NCBI RefSeq assembly: GCF_011808225.1
Contig: NZ_SOYS01000008.1
Span: forward strand, 62,001-126,000
Length of the DNA stretch: 64,000 bases
Direction of reading: 5' to 3'
DNA from: Cedecea colo
Lineage (GTDB): Bacteria; Pseudomonadota; Gammaproteobacteria; Enterobacterales; Enterobacteriaceae
The notes beneath the pieces were generated by a model. The model was not told where the DNA came from. It was given only the letters and a program-made list of their open reading frames with translations, and ran no database searches. This document shows positions 1 through 9,420 of this stretch, piece by piece (position 1 is the first letter of the stretch; each line of letters starts with the position of its first letter). Both the position numbers and the translations under genes were made by a program.

Positions 1-369
1 GTAATTGATCACTACGAAAATCCACGCAACGTGGGTTCTTTTGACAACGGCGATGACAGCGTAGGTTCCGGCATGGTCGGCGCGCCAGCCTGTGGCGACG
101 TAATGAAGTTGCAGATCAAAGTCAACAATGACGGTATTATTGAAGACGCTCGCTTCAAAACTTACGGCTGCGGTTCGGCGATTGCTTCAAGCTCGCTGGT
201 CACCGAGTGGGTTAAGGGCAAATCCCTGGACGAAGCGCAGGCGATCAAAAACACCGATATCGCAGACGAACTCGAACTGCCGCCGGTGAAGATTCACTGC
301 TCAATCCTTGCGGAAGACGCTATCAAAGCGGCCATCGCGGATTACAAAAGCAAGCGTGAAGCGAAATAA
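1..369 (+). CDS. iscU: Fe-S cluster assembly scaffold IscU (5' end outside window)
   Basis: Scaffold on which IscS-derived sulfur and iron are built into [2Fe-2S] clusters before HscBA-driven transfer to apoproteins, in the cytosol. The window opens in frame at residue 7 of the usual 128-residue protein, so only about six codons are missing. By that numbering the cluster residues are visible: C37, D39, C63 and C106, and the LPPVK motif recognised by HscA lies just before C106. It is the first gene of the visible isc run, 20 bp ahead of iscA; iscR and iscS would lie upstream of the window. Identification is secure from near-identity to the E. coli protein. Confidence 0.98.
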   Translation, partial: VIDHYENPRNVGSFDNGDDSVGSGMVGAPACGDVMKLQIKVNNDGIIEDARFKTYGCGSAIASSSLVTEWVKGKSLDEAQAIKNTDIADELELPPVKIHCSILAEDAIKAAIADYKSKREAK

Positions 370-389
370 TATCTGATTGAGGTTGTTGT

Positions 390-713
390 ATGTCGATTAC
401 CCTTAGCGACAGTGCTGCCGCTCGTGTGAATGCCTTTTTAGCCAACCGTGGTAAAGGCTTTGGCCTGCGGTTAGGCGTGCGGACTTCTGGCTGCTCCGGC
501 ATGGCTTATGTTCTGGAATTTGTTGATGAACCGATGGCAGAAGACACCGTGTTCGAAGACAAAGGCGTAAAAGTGGTCGTCGATGGTAAAAGCCTGCAAT
601 TTTTAGACGGCACCGTACTCGATTTCGTCAAAGAAGGCCTTAACGAAGGGTTTAAGTTTACCAACCCGAACGTTAAAGATGAGTGCGGCTGCGGCGAAAG
701 CTTCCACGTCTGA
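390..713 (+). CDS. iscA: A-type Fe-S carrier IscA
   Basis: A-type carrier that receives clusters or iron and passes them to [4Fe-4S] targets. The 107-residue length is the family norm and the three ligand cysteines are present: C35 in GCSGMAY and C99/C101 in ECGCGES near the C-terminus. It lies in the isc operon between iscU and hscB. The ATG follows a modest GAGG-type ribosome binding site. The 62-bp gap to hscB contains a strong hairpin, listed separately. Confidence 0.98.
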   Translation: MSITLSDSAAARVNAFLANRGKGFGLRLGVRTSGCSGMAYVLEFVDEPMAEDTVFEDKGVKVVVDGKSLQFLDGTVLDFVKEGLNEGFKFTNPNVKDECGCGESFHV

Positions 714-721
714 TTTCAGCT

Positions 722-745
722 CATACCCCACCAGCGTGGGGTATG
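722..745 (+). other. Perfect 10-bp intercistronic hairpin between iscA and hscB
   Basis: Two 10-nt arms, CATACCCCAC and GTGGGGTATG, are perfectly complementary and enclose a 4-nt loop (CAGC). There is no T-run after it, so it is not a standard terminator. It ends 30 bp before the hscB start. By inference it could stabilise the upstream iscRSUA part of the message or reduce read-through into hscBA-fdx. Confidence 0.75.
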
Positions 746-775
746 ACGCTTTACCACGTTAACCCCGAGTCTGTT

Positions 776-1291
776 ATGGATTACTTTACCCTCTTTGGGT
801 TACCGGTCGGCTTCACCGTCAACACCGAGCTGCTGGCTACCCGTTACCAGGAGCTGCAACGTCAGTTCCATCCGGATAAATACGCCAGCCGCCCTCAGGC
901 GGAGCAACTGTTGGCGGTGCAACAATCTGCGACCATCAATCAGGCCTGGCAAACGCTGCGTCACCCTCTGCTGCGCGCCGAGTATATTCTCTCCCTTCAC
1001 GGTTTTGATCTCGCAAACGAGCAGCATACCGTGCGCGATACCGCGTTTTTGATGGAGCAGCTCGAACTGCGCGAAGAGCTTGATAACATCGAGCAGGCGA
1101 AAGATGCCGGGCGCCTTGAAAGCTTCGCAAAAGGCGTTGATGCGATGGTGAAAACGCGCAGCGCGCAGATGGTGCAGCAGCTGGATAACCAGGACTGGAT
1201 GCAGGCGGCGGATACCGTGCGTAAACTGCGTTTTCTCGATAAACTGCGCAGCCAAATAGAACAACTCGAAGAAAAGCTGCTCGATTTTTAA
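776..1291 (+). CDS. hscB: Fe-S co-chaperone HscB (Hsc20)
   Basis: J-domain co-chaperone that binds IscU and stimulates the ATPase of HscA during cluster transfer. The chosen ATG gives 171 residues, the E. coli length; an upstream in-frame extension to 683 would overlap iscA and is rejected. The J-domain HPD motif is at residues 32-34 (QRQFHPDKY), and the C-terminal helical IscU-binding domain ends in EEKLLDF as in E. coli. hscA follows after 13 bp. Confidence 0.97.
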   Translation: MDYFTLFGLPVGFTVNTELLATRYQELQRQFHPDKYASRPQAEQLLAVQQSATINQAWQTLRHPLLRAEYILSLHGFDLANEQHTVRDTAFLMEQLELREELDNIEQAKDAGRLESFAKGVDAMVKTRSAQMVQQLDNQDWMQAADTVRKLRFLDKLRSQIEQLEEKLLDF

Positions 1292-1304
1292 CTGGAAGCT
1301 CAAA

Positions 1305-3155
1305 ATGGCGTTATTACAAATCAGTGAGCCCGGCCTGAGCGCCGCACCGCACCAGCGTAAACTGGCTGCGGGCATCGACTTAGGTACCACCAACTCTCTG
1401 GTGGCAACCGTGCGCAGTGGTCAAGCCGAAACTCTGGCTGACCGCGAAGGGCGCCATCTGTTACCTTCAGTCGTACACTACCAGCAAGACGGCCTGAACG
1501 TGGGCTGGGACGCGCGTGCTCAGGCAGCGCTTGACCCGGCGAACACGGTCAGCTCCGTAAAACGTCTGATGGGCCGTTCTCTGGCCGACATTCAGGCGCG
1601 CTATCCCCACCTTCCTTATTATCTCAGGGCCAGCGAAAACGGCCTGCCGATGATCGAAACGCCTGCGGGATTGCTTAACCCCGTGCGCATTTCCGCCGAC
1701 ATCCTCAAGGCGCTTTCCGCGCGTGCTACCGAAGCGCTGGAAGGTGAACTTGATGGCGTGGTGATTACCGTTCCCGCCTATTTCGACGATGCGCAGCGTC
1801 AGGGCACCAAAGACGCGGCGCGTCTGGCTGGCCTGCATGTGCTGCGCCTGCTGAATGAACCGACCGCGGCGGCTATCGCTTACGGACTGGACTCCGGCAA
1901 AGAAGGCGTTATCGCCGTTTATGACCTGGGCGGCGGCACTTTTGACATTTCTATTCTGCGCTTAAGCCGCGGCGTGTTTGAAGTGCTGGCAACCGGCGGC
2001 GATTCCGCGCTGGGTGGCGATGACTTCGATCATCTGCTGGCTGACTGGCTGCGTGAGCAGGCAGGCGTCGCCGATCGCCGTGACGACCGCGTCCAGCGCC
2101 AGCTACTGGATGCGGCTATCGCCGCTAAAATTGCGCTCAGCGATGCCGAAAGCACCACCGTTGAAGTGGCTGGCTGGCAGGGCACGGTCACTCGTGAGCA
2201 GTTCAACGAACTGATTGCCGCATTAGTAAAAAGGACGCTTCTGGCCTGCCGCCGTGCGCTGAAAGACGCAGCGGTAGAAGCCGCGGACGTTCTGGAAGTG
2301 GTGATGGTTGGCGGTTCGACCCGCGTGCCGTTAGTACGCGCGCGCGTAGGTGAATTCTTTGGCCGCACGCCGCTTACCTCTATCGATCCGGATAAAGTCG
2401 TTGCTGTCGGCGCGGCCATTCAGGCTGACATACTGGTAGGCAACAAGCCGGACAGCGAAATGCTGCTGCTGGATGTTATCCCGCTGTCGCTCGGCCTTGA
2501 AACCATGGGCGGCCTGGTCGAAAAAGTCATTCCGCGTAATACCACCATTCCGGTAGCGCGGGCGCAGGACTTCACCACCTTTAAAGATGGTCAGACTGCG
2601 ATGGCGATTCAGGTTTTACAGGGCGAACGTGAACTGGTGCAGGATTGCCGCTCTCTCGCACGCTTTACGCTGCGCGGCATTCCGGCCATGCCCGCCGGTG
2701 GGGCGCATATTCGCGTTACCTTCCAGGTCGATGCCGATGGCCTGCTGAGCGTCACCGCCATGGAGAAATCCACCGGCGTGGAAGCTTCTATTCAGGTGAA
2801 ACCGTCTTATGGCCTGAGCGATGGAGAAATCGCCACCATGATTCAGGATTCTATGAGCTTTGCCGAGCATGACGTGAAAGCGCGCATGCTTGCAGAGCAA
2901 AAAGTTGATGCAGCCCGCGTGCTGGAAAGCCTGCAGGGTGCGTTGAACTCGGATGCCGCGCTGTTAAGCGCCGCCGAACGCGCGGATATCGACACCGCGA
3001 TGGCAGCGCTCAGCGCCGCCGCCGCGGGTGACGACACCGATGCGATTGAACAAGCCATTAAAAACGTAGACAAACAAACCCAGGATTTCGCCGCACGTCG
3101 TATGGATGAATCAATCCGTAAGGCGCTGAAAGGCCACTCCGTGGACGAGGTTTAA
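1305..3155 (+). CDS. hscA: Fe-S specialised Hsp70 chaperone HscA (Hsc66)
   Basis: Hsp70-family ATPase dedicated to releasing clusters from IscU through its LPPVK motif. At 616 residues it matches the family exactly. Hsp70 signatures are visible: GIDLGTTNS near residue 24, the [12 protein letters not shown] loop around 200, and [10 protein letters not shown] around 330, followed by the substrate-binding domain. The start is ATG 13 bp after hscB. It is one nucleotide upstream of fdx, consistent with translational coupling. Confidence 0.98.
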   Translation: MALLQISEPGLSAAPHQRKLAAGIDLGTTNSLVATVRSGQAETLADREGRHLLPSVVHYQQDGLNVGWDARAQAALDPANTVSSVKRLMGRSLADIQARYPHLPYYLRASENGLPMIETPAGLLNPVRISADILKALSARATEALEGELDGVVITVPAYFDDAQRQGTKDAARLAGLHVLRLLNEPTAAAIAYGLDSGKEGVIAVYDLGGGTFDISILRLSRGVFEVLATGGDSALGGDDFDHLLADWLREQAGVADRRDDRVQRQLLDAAIAAKIALSDAESTTVEVAGWQGTVTREQFNELIAALVKRTLLACRRALKDAAVEAADVLEVVMVGGSTRVPLVRARVGEFFGRTPLTSIDPDKVVAVGAAIQADILVGNKPDSEMLLLDVIPLSLGLETMGGLVEKVIPRNTTIPVARAQDFTTFKDGQTAMAIQVLQGERELVQDCRSLARFTLRGIPAMPAGGAHIRVTFQVDADGLLSVTAMEKSTGVEASIQVKPSYGLSDGEIATMIQDSMSFAEHDVKARMLAEQKVDAARVLESLQGALNSDAALLSAAERADIDTAMAALSAAAAGDDTDAIEQAIKNVDKQTQDFAARRMDESIRKALKGHSVDEV

Positions 3156-3156
3156 C

Positions 3157-3492
3157 ATGCCAAAGATTGTTTTTCTGCCTCATCAGGACCTGTGTCCGGA
3201 TGGCGCAGTTTTGGAAGCGAATGTCGGTGAAACCATTCTCGATGTTGCCCTGCGCAACGGTATCGAGATTGAGCACGCCTGTGAAAAATCCTGCGCCTGC
3301 ACCACCTGCCACTGCGTCGTGCGTGAAGGCTTCGACTCCCTTGCCGAGAGCACGGAAGACGAAGATGACATGCTCGATAAAGCCTGGGGCCTGGAGCCTG
3401 AAAGCCGTCTTAGCTGTCAGGCGCGCGTTACCGACGAAGATCTGGTCGTTGAGATGCCGCGCTATACCATCAACCATGCGCGCGAGCACTAA
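3157..3492 (+). CDS. fdx: [2Fe-2S] ferredoxin Fdx (isc type)
   Basis: Adrenodoxin-type ferredoxin that supplies electrons for cluster assembly by the isc machinery. The 111-residue protein shows the ligand pattern C42, C48, C51 (within CEKSCACTTC) and C87 (LSCQAR). It starts one nucleotide after the hscA stop codon and is followed 12 bp later by iscX with a clear AGGAG site. Confidence 0.97.
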   Translation: MPKIVFLPHQDLCPDGAVLEANVGETILDVALRNGIEIEHACEKSCACTTCHCVVREGFDSLAESTEDEDDMLDKAWGLEPESRLSCQARVTDEDLVVEMPRYTINHAREH

Positions 3493-3504
3493 CAGGAGAC
3501 GCTA

Positions 3505-3705
3505 ATGGGACTGAAATGGACCGATAGCCGCGAAATCGGCGAAGCGTTGTACGATAGCCGTCCGGATCTCGATCCGAAAACGGTGCGTTTTACCGACCTT
3601 CATCAATGGATCTGCGATCTGGAAGAGTTTGATGACGATCCAAACGCATCCAATGAAAAAATTCTGGAAGCGATTCTGTTAGTCTGGTTAGATGAAGCAG
3701 AATAG
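3505..3705 (+). CDS. iscX: Small acidic Fe-S assembly modulator IscX
   Basis: A 66-residue acidic protein that binds IscS and iron and is thought to tune cluster assembly, competing with CyaY (family knowledge). The sequence begins MGLKWTDS and ends LVWLDEAE as in the E. coli protein, and has the conserved acidic stretch [12 protein letters not shown]. It is the last gene of the isc operon and is followed directly by a terminator-like stem. Confidence 0.96.
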   Translation: MGLKWTDSREIGEALYDSRPDLDPKTVRFTDLHQWICDLEEFDDDPNASNEKILEAILLVWLDEAE

Positions 3706-3714
3706 TTAAACCAA

Positions 3715-3740
3715 GCGGGCTGCCTCAGGCGGCCCGTTTC
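3715..3740 (+). terminator. isc operon terminator-like stem-loop
   Basis: A 10-bp stem (GCGGGCTGCC with GGCGGCCCGT, including G-U pairs) around a TCA loop, then only a short T-run. It lies 10 bp after the iscX stop and 40 bp before pepB. Read-through into pepB is plausible because the T-run is weak. Confidence 0.6.
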
Positions 3741-3778
3741 ATATCTAGCATGTGCTGAAAAAATATAAGGAAAACAAA

Positions 3779-5065
3779 ATGTCAGAAGCCATGAAAATTA
3801 CGCTTTCCACCGCGCCTGCCGATGCGCGCTGGGGCGAAAAAGCCGCCTGGAGCATCAACGACGAAGGCATCATTCTGCATCTGACCGGCAAAGACGACCT
3901 GGGCTTAATTCAGCGTGCCGCACGTAAAATCGATGGCCAGGGCCTGAAGCATGTACAGCTGGCGGGCGAAGGCTGGGACGTGGAGAAAAGCTGGGCATTC
4001 TGGCAGGGCTACCGTGCACCAAAAGGCACACGCAAAGTCGACTGGGCGCCGCTTGATGAAGCGCAGCAAAAAGAACTCGATAACCGCCTGAAAATCATCG
4101 ACTGGGTGCGCCACACCATCAACACTCCGGCTGAAGAGCTCGGCCCGGAACAACTGGCTTCCCGCGCCATCGATCTGCTGAACGACGTAGCCTGCGATCG
4201 CGTCTCCTATCGCATCACCAAAGGCGAAGACCTGCGTGAGCAAAACTATATGGGCATTCATACCGTAGGCCGTGGATCTGAACGCCCGCCGGTCCTGCTG
4301 GCGCTGGATTACAACCCAACCGGCAACCCGGATGCGCCGGTATACGCGGCCCTGGTTGGCAAAGGTATCACCTTCGATTCCGGCGGCTACAGCATGAAAC
4401 AAAGCGCCTTTATGGATTCCATGAAATCTGATATGGGCGGCGCCGCAACCATTACCGGCGCGCTGGCCTTCGCCATCACCCGCGGGCTGGATAAACGCGT
4501 GAAGCTCTACCTGTGCTGCGCGGACAATATGGTCAGCGGCAACGCTTTCAAACTTGGCGACATCATCAAATATCGCAACGGCAAAACCGTTGAAGTAATG
4601 AATACCGATGCGGAAGGCCGCCTGGTGCTGGCCGATGGCCTGATTGATGCCAGCGCGCAAAAACCAGAGCTGATTATCGACTGCGCAACCTTAACCGGTG
4701 CGGCGAAAACCGCGCTGGGCAACGACTATCACGCGCTATTCAGCTTCGACGATGCGCTGGTAAATCGCCTGCTGGAAAGTGCGGCACAAGAGAATGAGCC
4801 GTTCTGGCGTTTACCGCTGGCTGAGTTCCACCGCAGCCAGTTGCCGTCTAACTTCGCGGAGCTAAACAACACCTCCAACGCCTCTTTCCCGGCGGGCGCG
4901 AGCACGGCGGCGGGCTTCCTGTCTCACTTCGTGGAAAACTATCACGAAGGCTGGCTGCACATTGACTGCTCGGCCACCTACCGTAAAGGTGCCGTAGAGC
5001 AGTGGTCTGCGGGTGCGACAGGTTTAGGCGTGCGTGCCATTGCTAATCTGTTGACCGGTAAATAA
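3779..5065 (+). CDS. pepB: Aminopeptidase B (peptidase B, M17 family)
   Basis: Cytosolic metallo-aminopeptidase of the leucyl-aminopeptidase family that removes N-terminal residues from short peptides. The M17 signature NTDAEGRL and the metal/active-site segments [10 protein letters not shown] and MKSDMGGAA are present. The start chosen is the ATG of MSEAMK, 428 residues, preceded by AAGGA; an extension to 3752 has no homologous counterpart. It lies downstream of the isc operon, as in E. coli. Confidence 0.96.
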   Translation: MSEAMKITLSTAPADARWGEKAAWSINDEGIILHLTGKDDLGLIQRAARKIDGQGLKHVQLAGEGWDVEKSWAFWQGYRAPKGTRKVDWAPLDEAQQKELDNRLKIIDWVRHTINTPAEELGPEQLASRAIDLLNDVACDRVSYRITKGEDLREQNYMGIHTVGRGSERPPVLLALDYNPTGNPDAPVYAALVGKGITFDSGGYSMKQSAFMDSMKSDMGGAATITGALAFAITRGLDKRVKLYLCCADNMVSGNAFKLGDIIKYRNGKTVEVMNTDAEGRLVLADGLIDASAQKPELIIDCATLTGAAKTALGNDYHALFSFDDALVNRLLESAAQENEPFWRLPLAEFHRSQLPSNFAELNNTSNASFPAGASTAAGFLSHFVENYHEGWLHIDCSATYRKGAVEQWSAGATGLGVRAIANLLTGK

Positions 5066-5069
5066 AACC

Positions 5070-5096
5070 AACCCTCTCCCTTGCGGGGAGAGGGTT
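5070..5096 (+). terminator. Hairpin between pepB and sseB
   Basis: An 11-bp perfect stem (AACCCTCTCCC with GGGAGAGGGTT) and a 5-nt loop, 4 bp after the pepB stop. No T-run follows on the plus strand. Similar CTCTCCC/GGGAGAG hairpins recur after sseB (about 5909) and napC (about 59186), so this is probably a dispersed intergenic stem-loop that also serves as a 3' end. Confidence 0.5.
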
Positions 5097-5127
5097 AAAA
5101 CACTTTTTGTATTCTTCTGGAATCACA

Positions 5128-5904
5128 ATGTCAGAACCAAAAAACGAACTAGAAGCCCTGCTGGAGCAGGCGGCGACCGAGCCTGCCCACCGTCCGGCAT
5201 TCTTCCGCGTGCTGCTGGAATCCACCGTTTGGGTGCCAGGCAAAGCGGCAGAAGGCGAGGCCATTGATGCGGACAGCGCGGTGGAGCTGGAGCACTGGGA
5301 AAAAGATGACGGCACGTCCGTGATCCCTTTCTTCACCTCGGTAGAGGCGTTGCAGCAGGCAATCAGTCACGAGCAGGCTTTTGTGGCGATGCCGGTACGC
5401 ACACTTTTTGAAATGACGCTCGGCGAAAGTCTGTTCCTGAACGCTAAGCTGCCAACCGGTAAAGAGTTCGCCCCGCGTGAAATCAGCCACCTGATAAGTA
5501 CTGAAAGCGATCCGCTCAGCCAGCAGGAAGTGCTGGAAGGCGGCACCTCTTTACTGCTTTCTGAGGTTGCCGAGCCGCCAGCGCAAATGGTGGAATCGCT
5601 GACCACCCTGTTTAAAAGTCTGAAAACCGTTAAACGCGCCTTTTTATGCTCTATCAAAGAACAGGCGGACGAACAGCCAAACCTGCTGATTGGTATTGAA
5701 GCCGACGGCGATATCGAGGCGATTATTCGTCAGGCAGGAAGCGTGGCAACCGACACCTTACCGGGCGATGAGCCGGTAGATATTTGTCTGGTAGCCGAAG
5801 GAGAGAAGGGCATCAGCCACTTTATGCTGGCGCACATCACGCCGTTCTATGAACGCCGCTGGGGCAGTTTCCTGCGCGATTTTAAAACCAACCGTATAAT
5901 CTGA
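5128..5904 (+). CDS. sseB: Serine-sensitivity enhancing protein SseB
   Basis: SseB family protein named for the serine-sensitivity phenotype caused by the E. coli gene; biochemical function unknown. This is a chromosomal housekeeping gene and is not the SPI-2 chaperone of the same name. The ATG chosen (MSEPKNELEALL) gives 258 residues, the E. coli length; an upstream extension at 5107 is unsupported. The protein is acidic with no signal peptide or membrane segment. It is convergent with sseA. Confidence 0.92.
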   Translation: MSEPKNELEALLEQAATEPAHRPAFFRVLLESTVWVPGKAAEGEAIDADSAVELEHWEKDDGTSVIPFFTSVEALQQAISHEQAFVAMPVRTLFEMTLGESLFLNAKLPTGKEFAPREISHLISTESDPLSQQEVLEGGTSLLLSEVAEPPAQMVESLTTLFKSLKTVKRAFLCSIKEQADEQPNLLIGIEADGDIEAIIRQAGSVATDTLPGDEPVDICLVAEGEKGISHFMLAHITPFYERRWGSFLRDFKTNRII

Positions 5905-6160
5905 TTCCTCCTCTCCCTGAGAGGGAAAGGGCAACGGCTAAGCCGTTGCCTGCAACAACAGCAAATCTATCAACATAACCAGGTTTGACTCAAACGAGGT
6001 GACCCCGGCGGCTTTCGCCGCAAAGTGGATTGCCCCGGTGTCGAAAGAAAAGGAATATTACCGACTGGCGGCGGACGGGCGGAAAGATGCGAAAGCACCC
6101 GATATTCCGCGCGGGTTAGAGGTTCCCCGCGCTCCAGCAGCCCTGCCAGCCGGTTATCCA
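5905..6160. other. Structured gap between sseB and sseA; possible ryfA-like RNA locus
   Basis: The region is dense in hairpins: a CTCTCCC/GAGAGGG stem near 5909-5927, a 10-bp perfect palindrome (GGCAACGGCT and AGCCGTTGCC) at 5930-5950, and a GGCGGCTTTCGCCGC stem near 6008-6022. Two loosely similar blocks, GTGACCCCGGCG and ATTGCCCCGGTG, lie about 30 bp apart. From memory, the E. coli sRNA RyfA (paired imperfect repeats) is encoded near sseA/sseB. Assignment here is positional only and weak. No convincing ORF is seen. Confidence 0.25.
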
Positions 6161-7009
6161 TTACTGCGCCGGTTCGATGGGTAAATCTGAACGCGCCCCC
6201 CATTCACTCCAGGAGCCGTCGTACAGCGAAACGCTATTTACCCCAAGCGTTGCCAGAGCGAGCACCACTACGGCGGCGGTGACGCCTGAGCCGCAGCTCG
6301 CAATCACGGGCTTATCGAAACTAACACCCTGACGGGCAAAAATTTCGCTTAACTCATCGGTGGTTTTCAACTGACCGTTCTCCACCAGATCGCCCCATGG
6401 CACGTTCAACGCGCCGGGAATATGTCCGCGCCTCAGGCCCGGGCGAGGCTCATCCGCTTCGGCATTAAAACGTGCGGCAGGGCGGGCATCCACGATCTGT
6501 GCGGTGCCTTCATGACTGGCAAGCAACACGTCCGTCAGACGTTTGATCGATTCCGGATCGAAATTGGCTTCAAATTCGCCCTCCGGCAGCTCGATCTCGC
6601 CCTGTTGCAGCGGCAACTCTTCACGCTGCCAGTCGGCCAGACCGCCGGCGAGAATAGAGACATTTTCGACGCCAAAACTACGCAACATCCACCAGGCGCG
6701 CGGGGCAGAGAAGAGATTGCCTTCATCATAAATAATCAGATGTTTATCGCTGCTTATGCCCAGCTCACGCATGGCAACGGCGAATGCTTCAGTTCGCGGC
6801 ATCATATGGGGCAGGGGACTGGTATGATCGGACAGGGCTTCTATATCGAAATAAACGGCACCGGGTAAATGCCCGGCGAGATATTCAGCCGACATATCGC
6901 GCAGATGCTCCTGGCCCGCAGGCGCCATACGAGCATCCAGAATCTGGATATCCGCGTCAAAAATATGCTCTGCGAGCCAGTCGCCCGCGACAAAGAAAGA
7001 GGTGGACAT
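6161..7009 (-). CDS. sseA: 3-mercaptopyruvate sulfurtransferase SseA
   Basis: Transfers sulfur from 3-mercaptopyruvate to thiophilic acceptors such as cyanide or thioredoxin. Two rhodanese domains are visible. The active-site loop CGSGVT (Cys about residue 239) is the mercaptopyruvate type rather than the CRKGVT loop of thiosulfate sulfurtransferase. The start MSTSFFVAG, 282 residues, is preceded by GGAGG; nine extra upstream codons are not needed. It is divergent from the yfhM remnant. Confidence 0.95.
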   Translation of the reverse strand: MSTSFFVAGDWLAEHIFDADIQILDARMAPAGQEHLRDMSAEYLAGHLPGAVYFDIEALSDHTSPLPHMMPRTEAFAVAMRELGISSDKHLIIYDEGNLFSAPRAWWMLRSFGVENVSILAGGLADWQREELPLQQGEIELPEGEFEANFDPESIKRLTDVLLASHEGTAQIVDARPAARFNAEADEPRPGLRRGHIPGALNVPWGDLVENGQLKTTDELSEIFARQGVSFDKPVIASCGSGVTAAVVVLALATLGVNSVSLYDGSWSEWGARSDLPIEPAQ

Positions 7010-7215
7010 GGTTGCCTCCGAATCGTTATTCACTATCGGATTGTCGACGTTTTTTACTAAACCGACAAGCGACCATCTCCAGGGGCGCGAGGCGCCTCGA
7101 ATTTATGCAATTAATTTTGCAGGGCTTGCTTTCCTGCTTTCGCTTTTCCGGCTATTGCGCATAATATTTCCACTACGCTTTCGGCTAGCGGGCCACGGCG
7201 ACCAGGGATAAAAAT

Positions 7216-7470
7216 ATGAAATCGGTACGTTTAGTTGGCCTGACGGCAGCGCTAATTGCGACTCTGGCGCTGGTGGGATGCGATAATAACGATAAGACGC
7301 AGGCCGTCGCTTCTGCTTCTGCGGCACAGGATCTGCCCTCGGCTCCCACAGCAAAACCCGATGCGGGGCAATTAAAAAAGCTGGCGCAGCAGACAGCGGG
7401 TAAGCCATTAAAGCTGCTGGATGCGTCTGAGGCGCAGCTGGTTGCCGCCGCGAATTTCACCGTTCAGTAA
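7216..7470 (+). pseudogene. N-terminal remnant of yfhM (bacterial alpha-2-macroglobulin lipoprotein), 84 codons
   Basis: The reading frame encodes a lipoprotein signal (lipobox LVGC, Cys about residue 22) followed by DNND, a Ser/Ala/Pro-rich linker and KLAQQTAGKPLKLLDASEAQL. This matches, from memory, the first 80 or so residues of E. coli YfhM (GCDNND, then KLAQQSAGK and LLDLSEVQL). The parent protein is about 1650 residues, but here a TAA follows at residue 85. In E. coli yfhM and pbpC lie between sseA and ndk, divergent from sseA; both are gone here apart from this stub. It may still be made as a small lipoprotein. The alternative, an unrelated small lipoprotein, is less likely given position and orientation. 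Confidence 0.75.
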
Positions 7471-7636
7471 GATAAAGCGTATTTTTCGTGGTGCTGCGAT
7501 AAAAATGTTGCTGGTATTACTCTTATTTTAAAAAAATGTTATATCCGTCCATAGGCAACGCGAGACTTGCTCATTATAATCGGCGCCAATTCATAATCGG
7601 CTAGCCGGTACAAACAGAACAAACACAGAGGTAATC

Positions 7637-8068
7637 ATGGCTATTGAACGTACTTTTTCCATCATCAAACCAAACGCGGTGGCAAAAAACGTTATTGGTA
7701 ATATTTATGCTCGTTTTGAATCAGCAGGGTTTAAAATCGTTGGCGCAAAAATGCTGCATCTGACTAAAGAGCAGGCGCAGGGTTTCTATGCTGAGCACGA
7801 AGGTCGCCCTTTCTTTGACGGTCTGGTTGAATTCATGACCTCCGGCCCGATCGTGGTGAGCGTGCTGGAAGGCGAAAACGCAGTACAGCGTCATCGCGAT
7901 CTGCTGGGTGCCACTAACCCGGATAACGCGCTGGCAGGCACTCTGCGCGCAGATTACGCTGACAGCTTCACCGAGAACGGCACCCACGGTTCCGACTCTG
8001 TAGAATCCGCAGCGCGCGAAATCGCCTACTTCTTCGCAGAAGGCGAAGTGTGCCCGCGTACTCGTTAA
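7637..8068 (+). CDS. ndk: Nucleoside diphosphate kinase
   Basis: Transfers the gamma-phosphate from ATP to NDPs, balancing NTP and dNTP pools. The 143-residue protein has the catalytic histidine H117 in NGTHGSDS and the N-terminal [19 protein letters not shown] hexamer at 7575-7580 lies about 60 bp upstream and is a plausible -10 element; the -35 is weak. The ATG follows an AGAGGT site. In E. coli pbpC lies upstream; here ndk follows the yfhM stub. Confidence 0.98.
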   Translation: MAIERTFSIIKPNAVAKNVIGNIYARFESAGFKIVGAKMLHLTKEQAQGFYAEHEGRPFFDGLVEFMTSGPIVVSVLEGENAVQRHRDLLGATNPDNALAGTLRADYADSFTENGTHGSDSVESAAREIAYFFAEGEVCPRTR

Positions 8069-8083
8069 TCAGCGTTAGCTGTT

Positions 8084-8120
8084 AAGCGACCTTTACATTT
8101 TATTCAGGTCAGGTCGCTTT
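8084..8120 (+). terminator. ndk terminator-like stem
   Basis: Nine perfectly paired bases (AAGCGACCT with AGGTCGCTT) enclose an 18-nt loop, starting 15 bp after the ndk stop. Only a short T-run follows. Confidence 0.5.
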
Positions 8121-8158
8121 CAGCCATGGCATACCTGCCATAGAATTTGTACAATGTT

Positions 8159-8197
8159 GCGCCCCGGATGAGCTAACTCTCCGGGGCGCATCTTTTT
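8159..8197 (+). terminator. Strong intrinsic terminator upstream of rlmN
   Basis: A perfect 10-bp GC-rich stem (GCGCCCCGGA with TCCGGGGCGC), an 11-nt loop and a TCTTTTT tail. It is the second stem after ndk and separates ndk transcripts from rlmN, whose start is 47 bp further on. Confidence 0.8.
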
Positions 8198-8244
8198 AAC
8201 CCTCCTGGGGCCGTAACGTGTAACAACGAGGCCGGAAAAAAATT

Positions 8245-9411
8245 ATGTCTGAGCAAATTGTCACTGCCGAGACGCCAGTCACTGTCGTTTCCGCTAAATC
8301 TGAAAAAATTAACCTGTTGGATCTCAACCGTCAGCAACTACGCGAGTTCTTCGCTGAAATGGGCGAAAAACCGTTTCGTGCCGATCAGGTCATGAAGTGG
8401 ATGTATCACTATTGCAGTGATGACTTCGATGAGATGACCGACATCAACAAGGTGCTGCGCAACAAGCTGAAAGAAGTCGCTGAGATTCGCGCGCCGGAAG
8501 TTGCCGAAGAGCAACGTTCTGCCGACGGCACCATTAAATGGGCCATCAAGATTGCCGATCAGCTGGTGGAAACCGTGTATATCCCGGAAGAAGATCGCGC
8601 CACGCTGTGCGTCTCATCCCAGGTTGGCTGTGCGCTGGAGTGTAAGTTCTGCTCAACGGCGCAGCAGGGCTTTAACCGCAACCTGCGCGTGTCGGAAATT
8701 ATCGGTCAGGTCTGGCGTGCCGCGAAAATTATCGGCGCGCAGAAGAAAACGGGCGTACGTCCTATCACCAACGTGGTGATGATGGGGATGGGCGAGCCGC
8801 TGCTGAACCTCAACAACGTGGTTCCGGCGATGGAAATCATGCTCGACGACTTTGGTTTCGGCCTGTCTAAACGTCGCGTTACGCTGTCCACTTCCGGCGT
8901 GGTTCCGGCGCTGGATAAGCTGGGGGATATGATTGACGTGGCGCTGGCGATTTCGCTGCATGCTCCGACTGACGACATTCGCGACCAGATCATGCCGATT
9001 AACAAGAAATACAACATCGAAACCTTCCTGGCCGCCGTGCGTCGTTATCTGGAGAAGTCCAACGCTAATCAGGGACGCGTAACGGTGGAGTATGTGCTGC
9101 TGGATCACGTCAACGACGGTACCGAGCATGCTCACCAGCTGGCCGAATGTCTGAAAGATACGCCCTGCAAAATTAACCTGATCCCATGGAACCCGTTCCC
9201 GGGTGCGCCATATGGCCGCAGCTCCAATAGCCGTATCGACCGTTTCTCTAAAGTTTTAATGAGTTACGGCTTTACTACCATCGTGCGTAAAACCCGTGGT
9301 GATGATATCGATGCCGCCTGCGGCCAGCTTGCGGGTGAAGTGATCGACCGCACCAAGCGTACAATGCGTAAACGTATGCAGGGTGAACCTATCGCTGTAA
9401 AAGCAGTCTGA
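8245..9411 (+). CDS. rlmN: Dual-specificity 23S rRNA/tRNA adenine-C2 methyltransferase RlmN
   Basis: Radical SAM enzyme that methylates C2 of A2503 in 23S rRNA and A37 of some tRNAs. The radical SAM motif CALECKFC is present around residues 129-136. The C-terminal segment [15 protein letters not shown] carries the catalytic cysteine that is itself methylated during turnover. Length is 388 residues, against 384 in E. coli. The start has a GAGG-type site (GAGGCCGG). Confidence 0.97.
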   Translation: MSEQIVTAETPVTVVSAKSEKINLLDLNRQQLREFFAEMGEKPFRADQVMKWMYHYCSDDFDEMTDINKVLRNKLKEVAEIRAPEVAEEQRSADGTIKWAIKIADQLVETVYIPEEDRATLCVSSQVGCALECKFCSTAQQGFNRNLRVSEIIGQVWRAAKIIGAQKKTGVRPITNVVMMGMGEPLLNLNNVVPAMEIMLDDFGFGLSKRRVTLSTSGVVPALDKLGDMIDVALAISLHAPTDDIRDQIMPINKKYNIETFLAAVRRYLEKSNANQGRVTVEYVLLDHVNDGTEHAHQLAECLKDTPCKINLIPWNPFPGAPYGRSSNSRIDRFSKVLMSYGFTTIVRKTRGDDIDAACGQLAGEVIDRTKRTMRKRMQGEPIAVKAV

Positions 9412-9420
9412 TAAACAGTT

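Noticed and set aside
3905-4660. 251-codon minus-strand ORF opposite pepB
   Set aside because: Antisense shadow; pepB is intact and full length.
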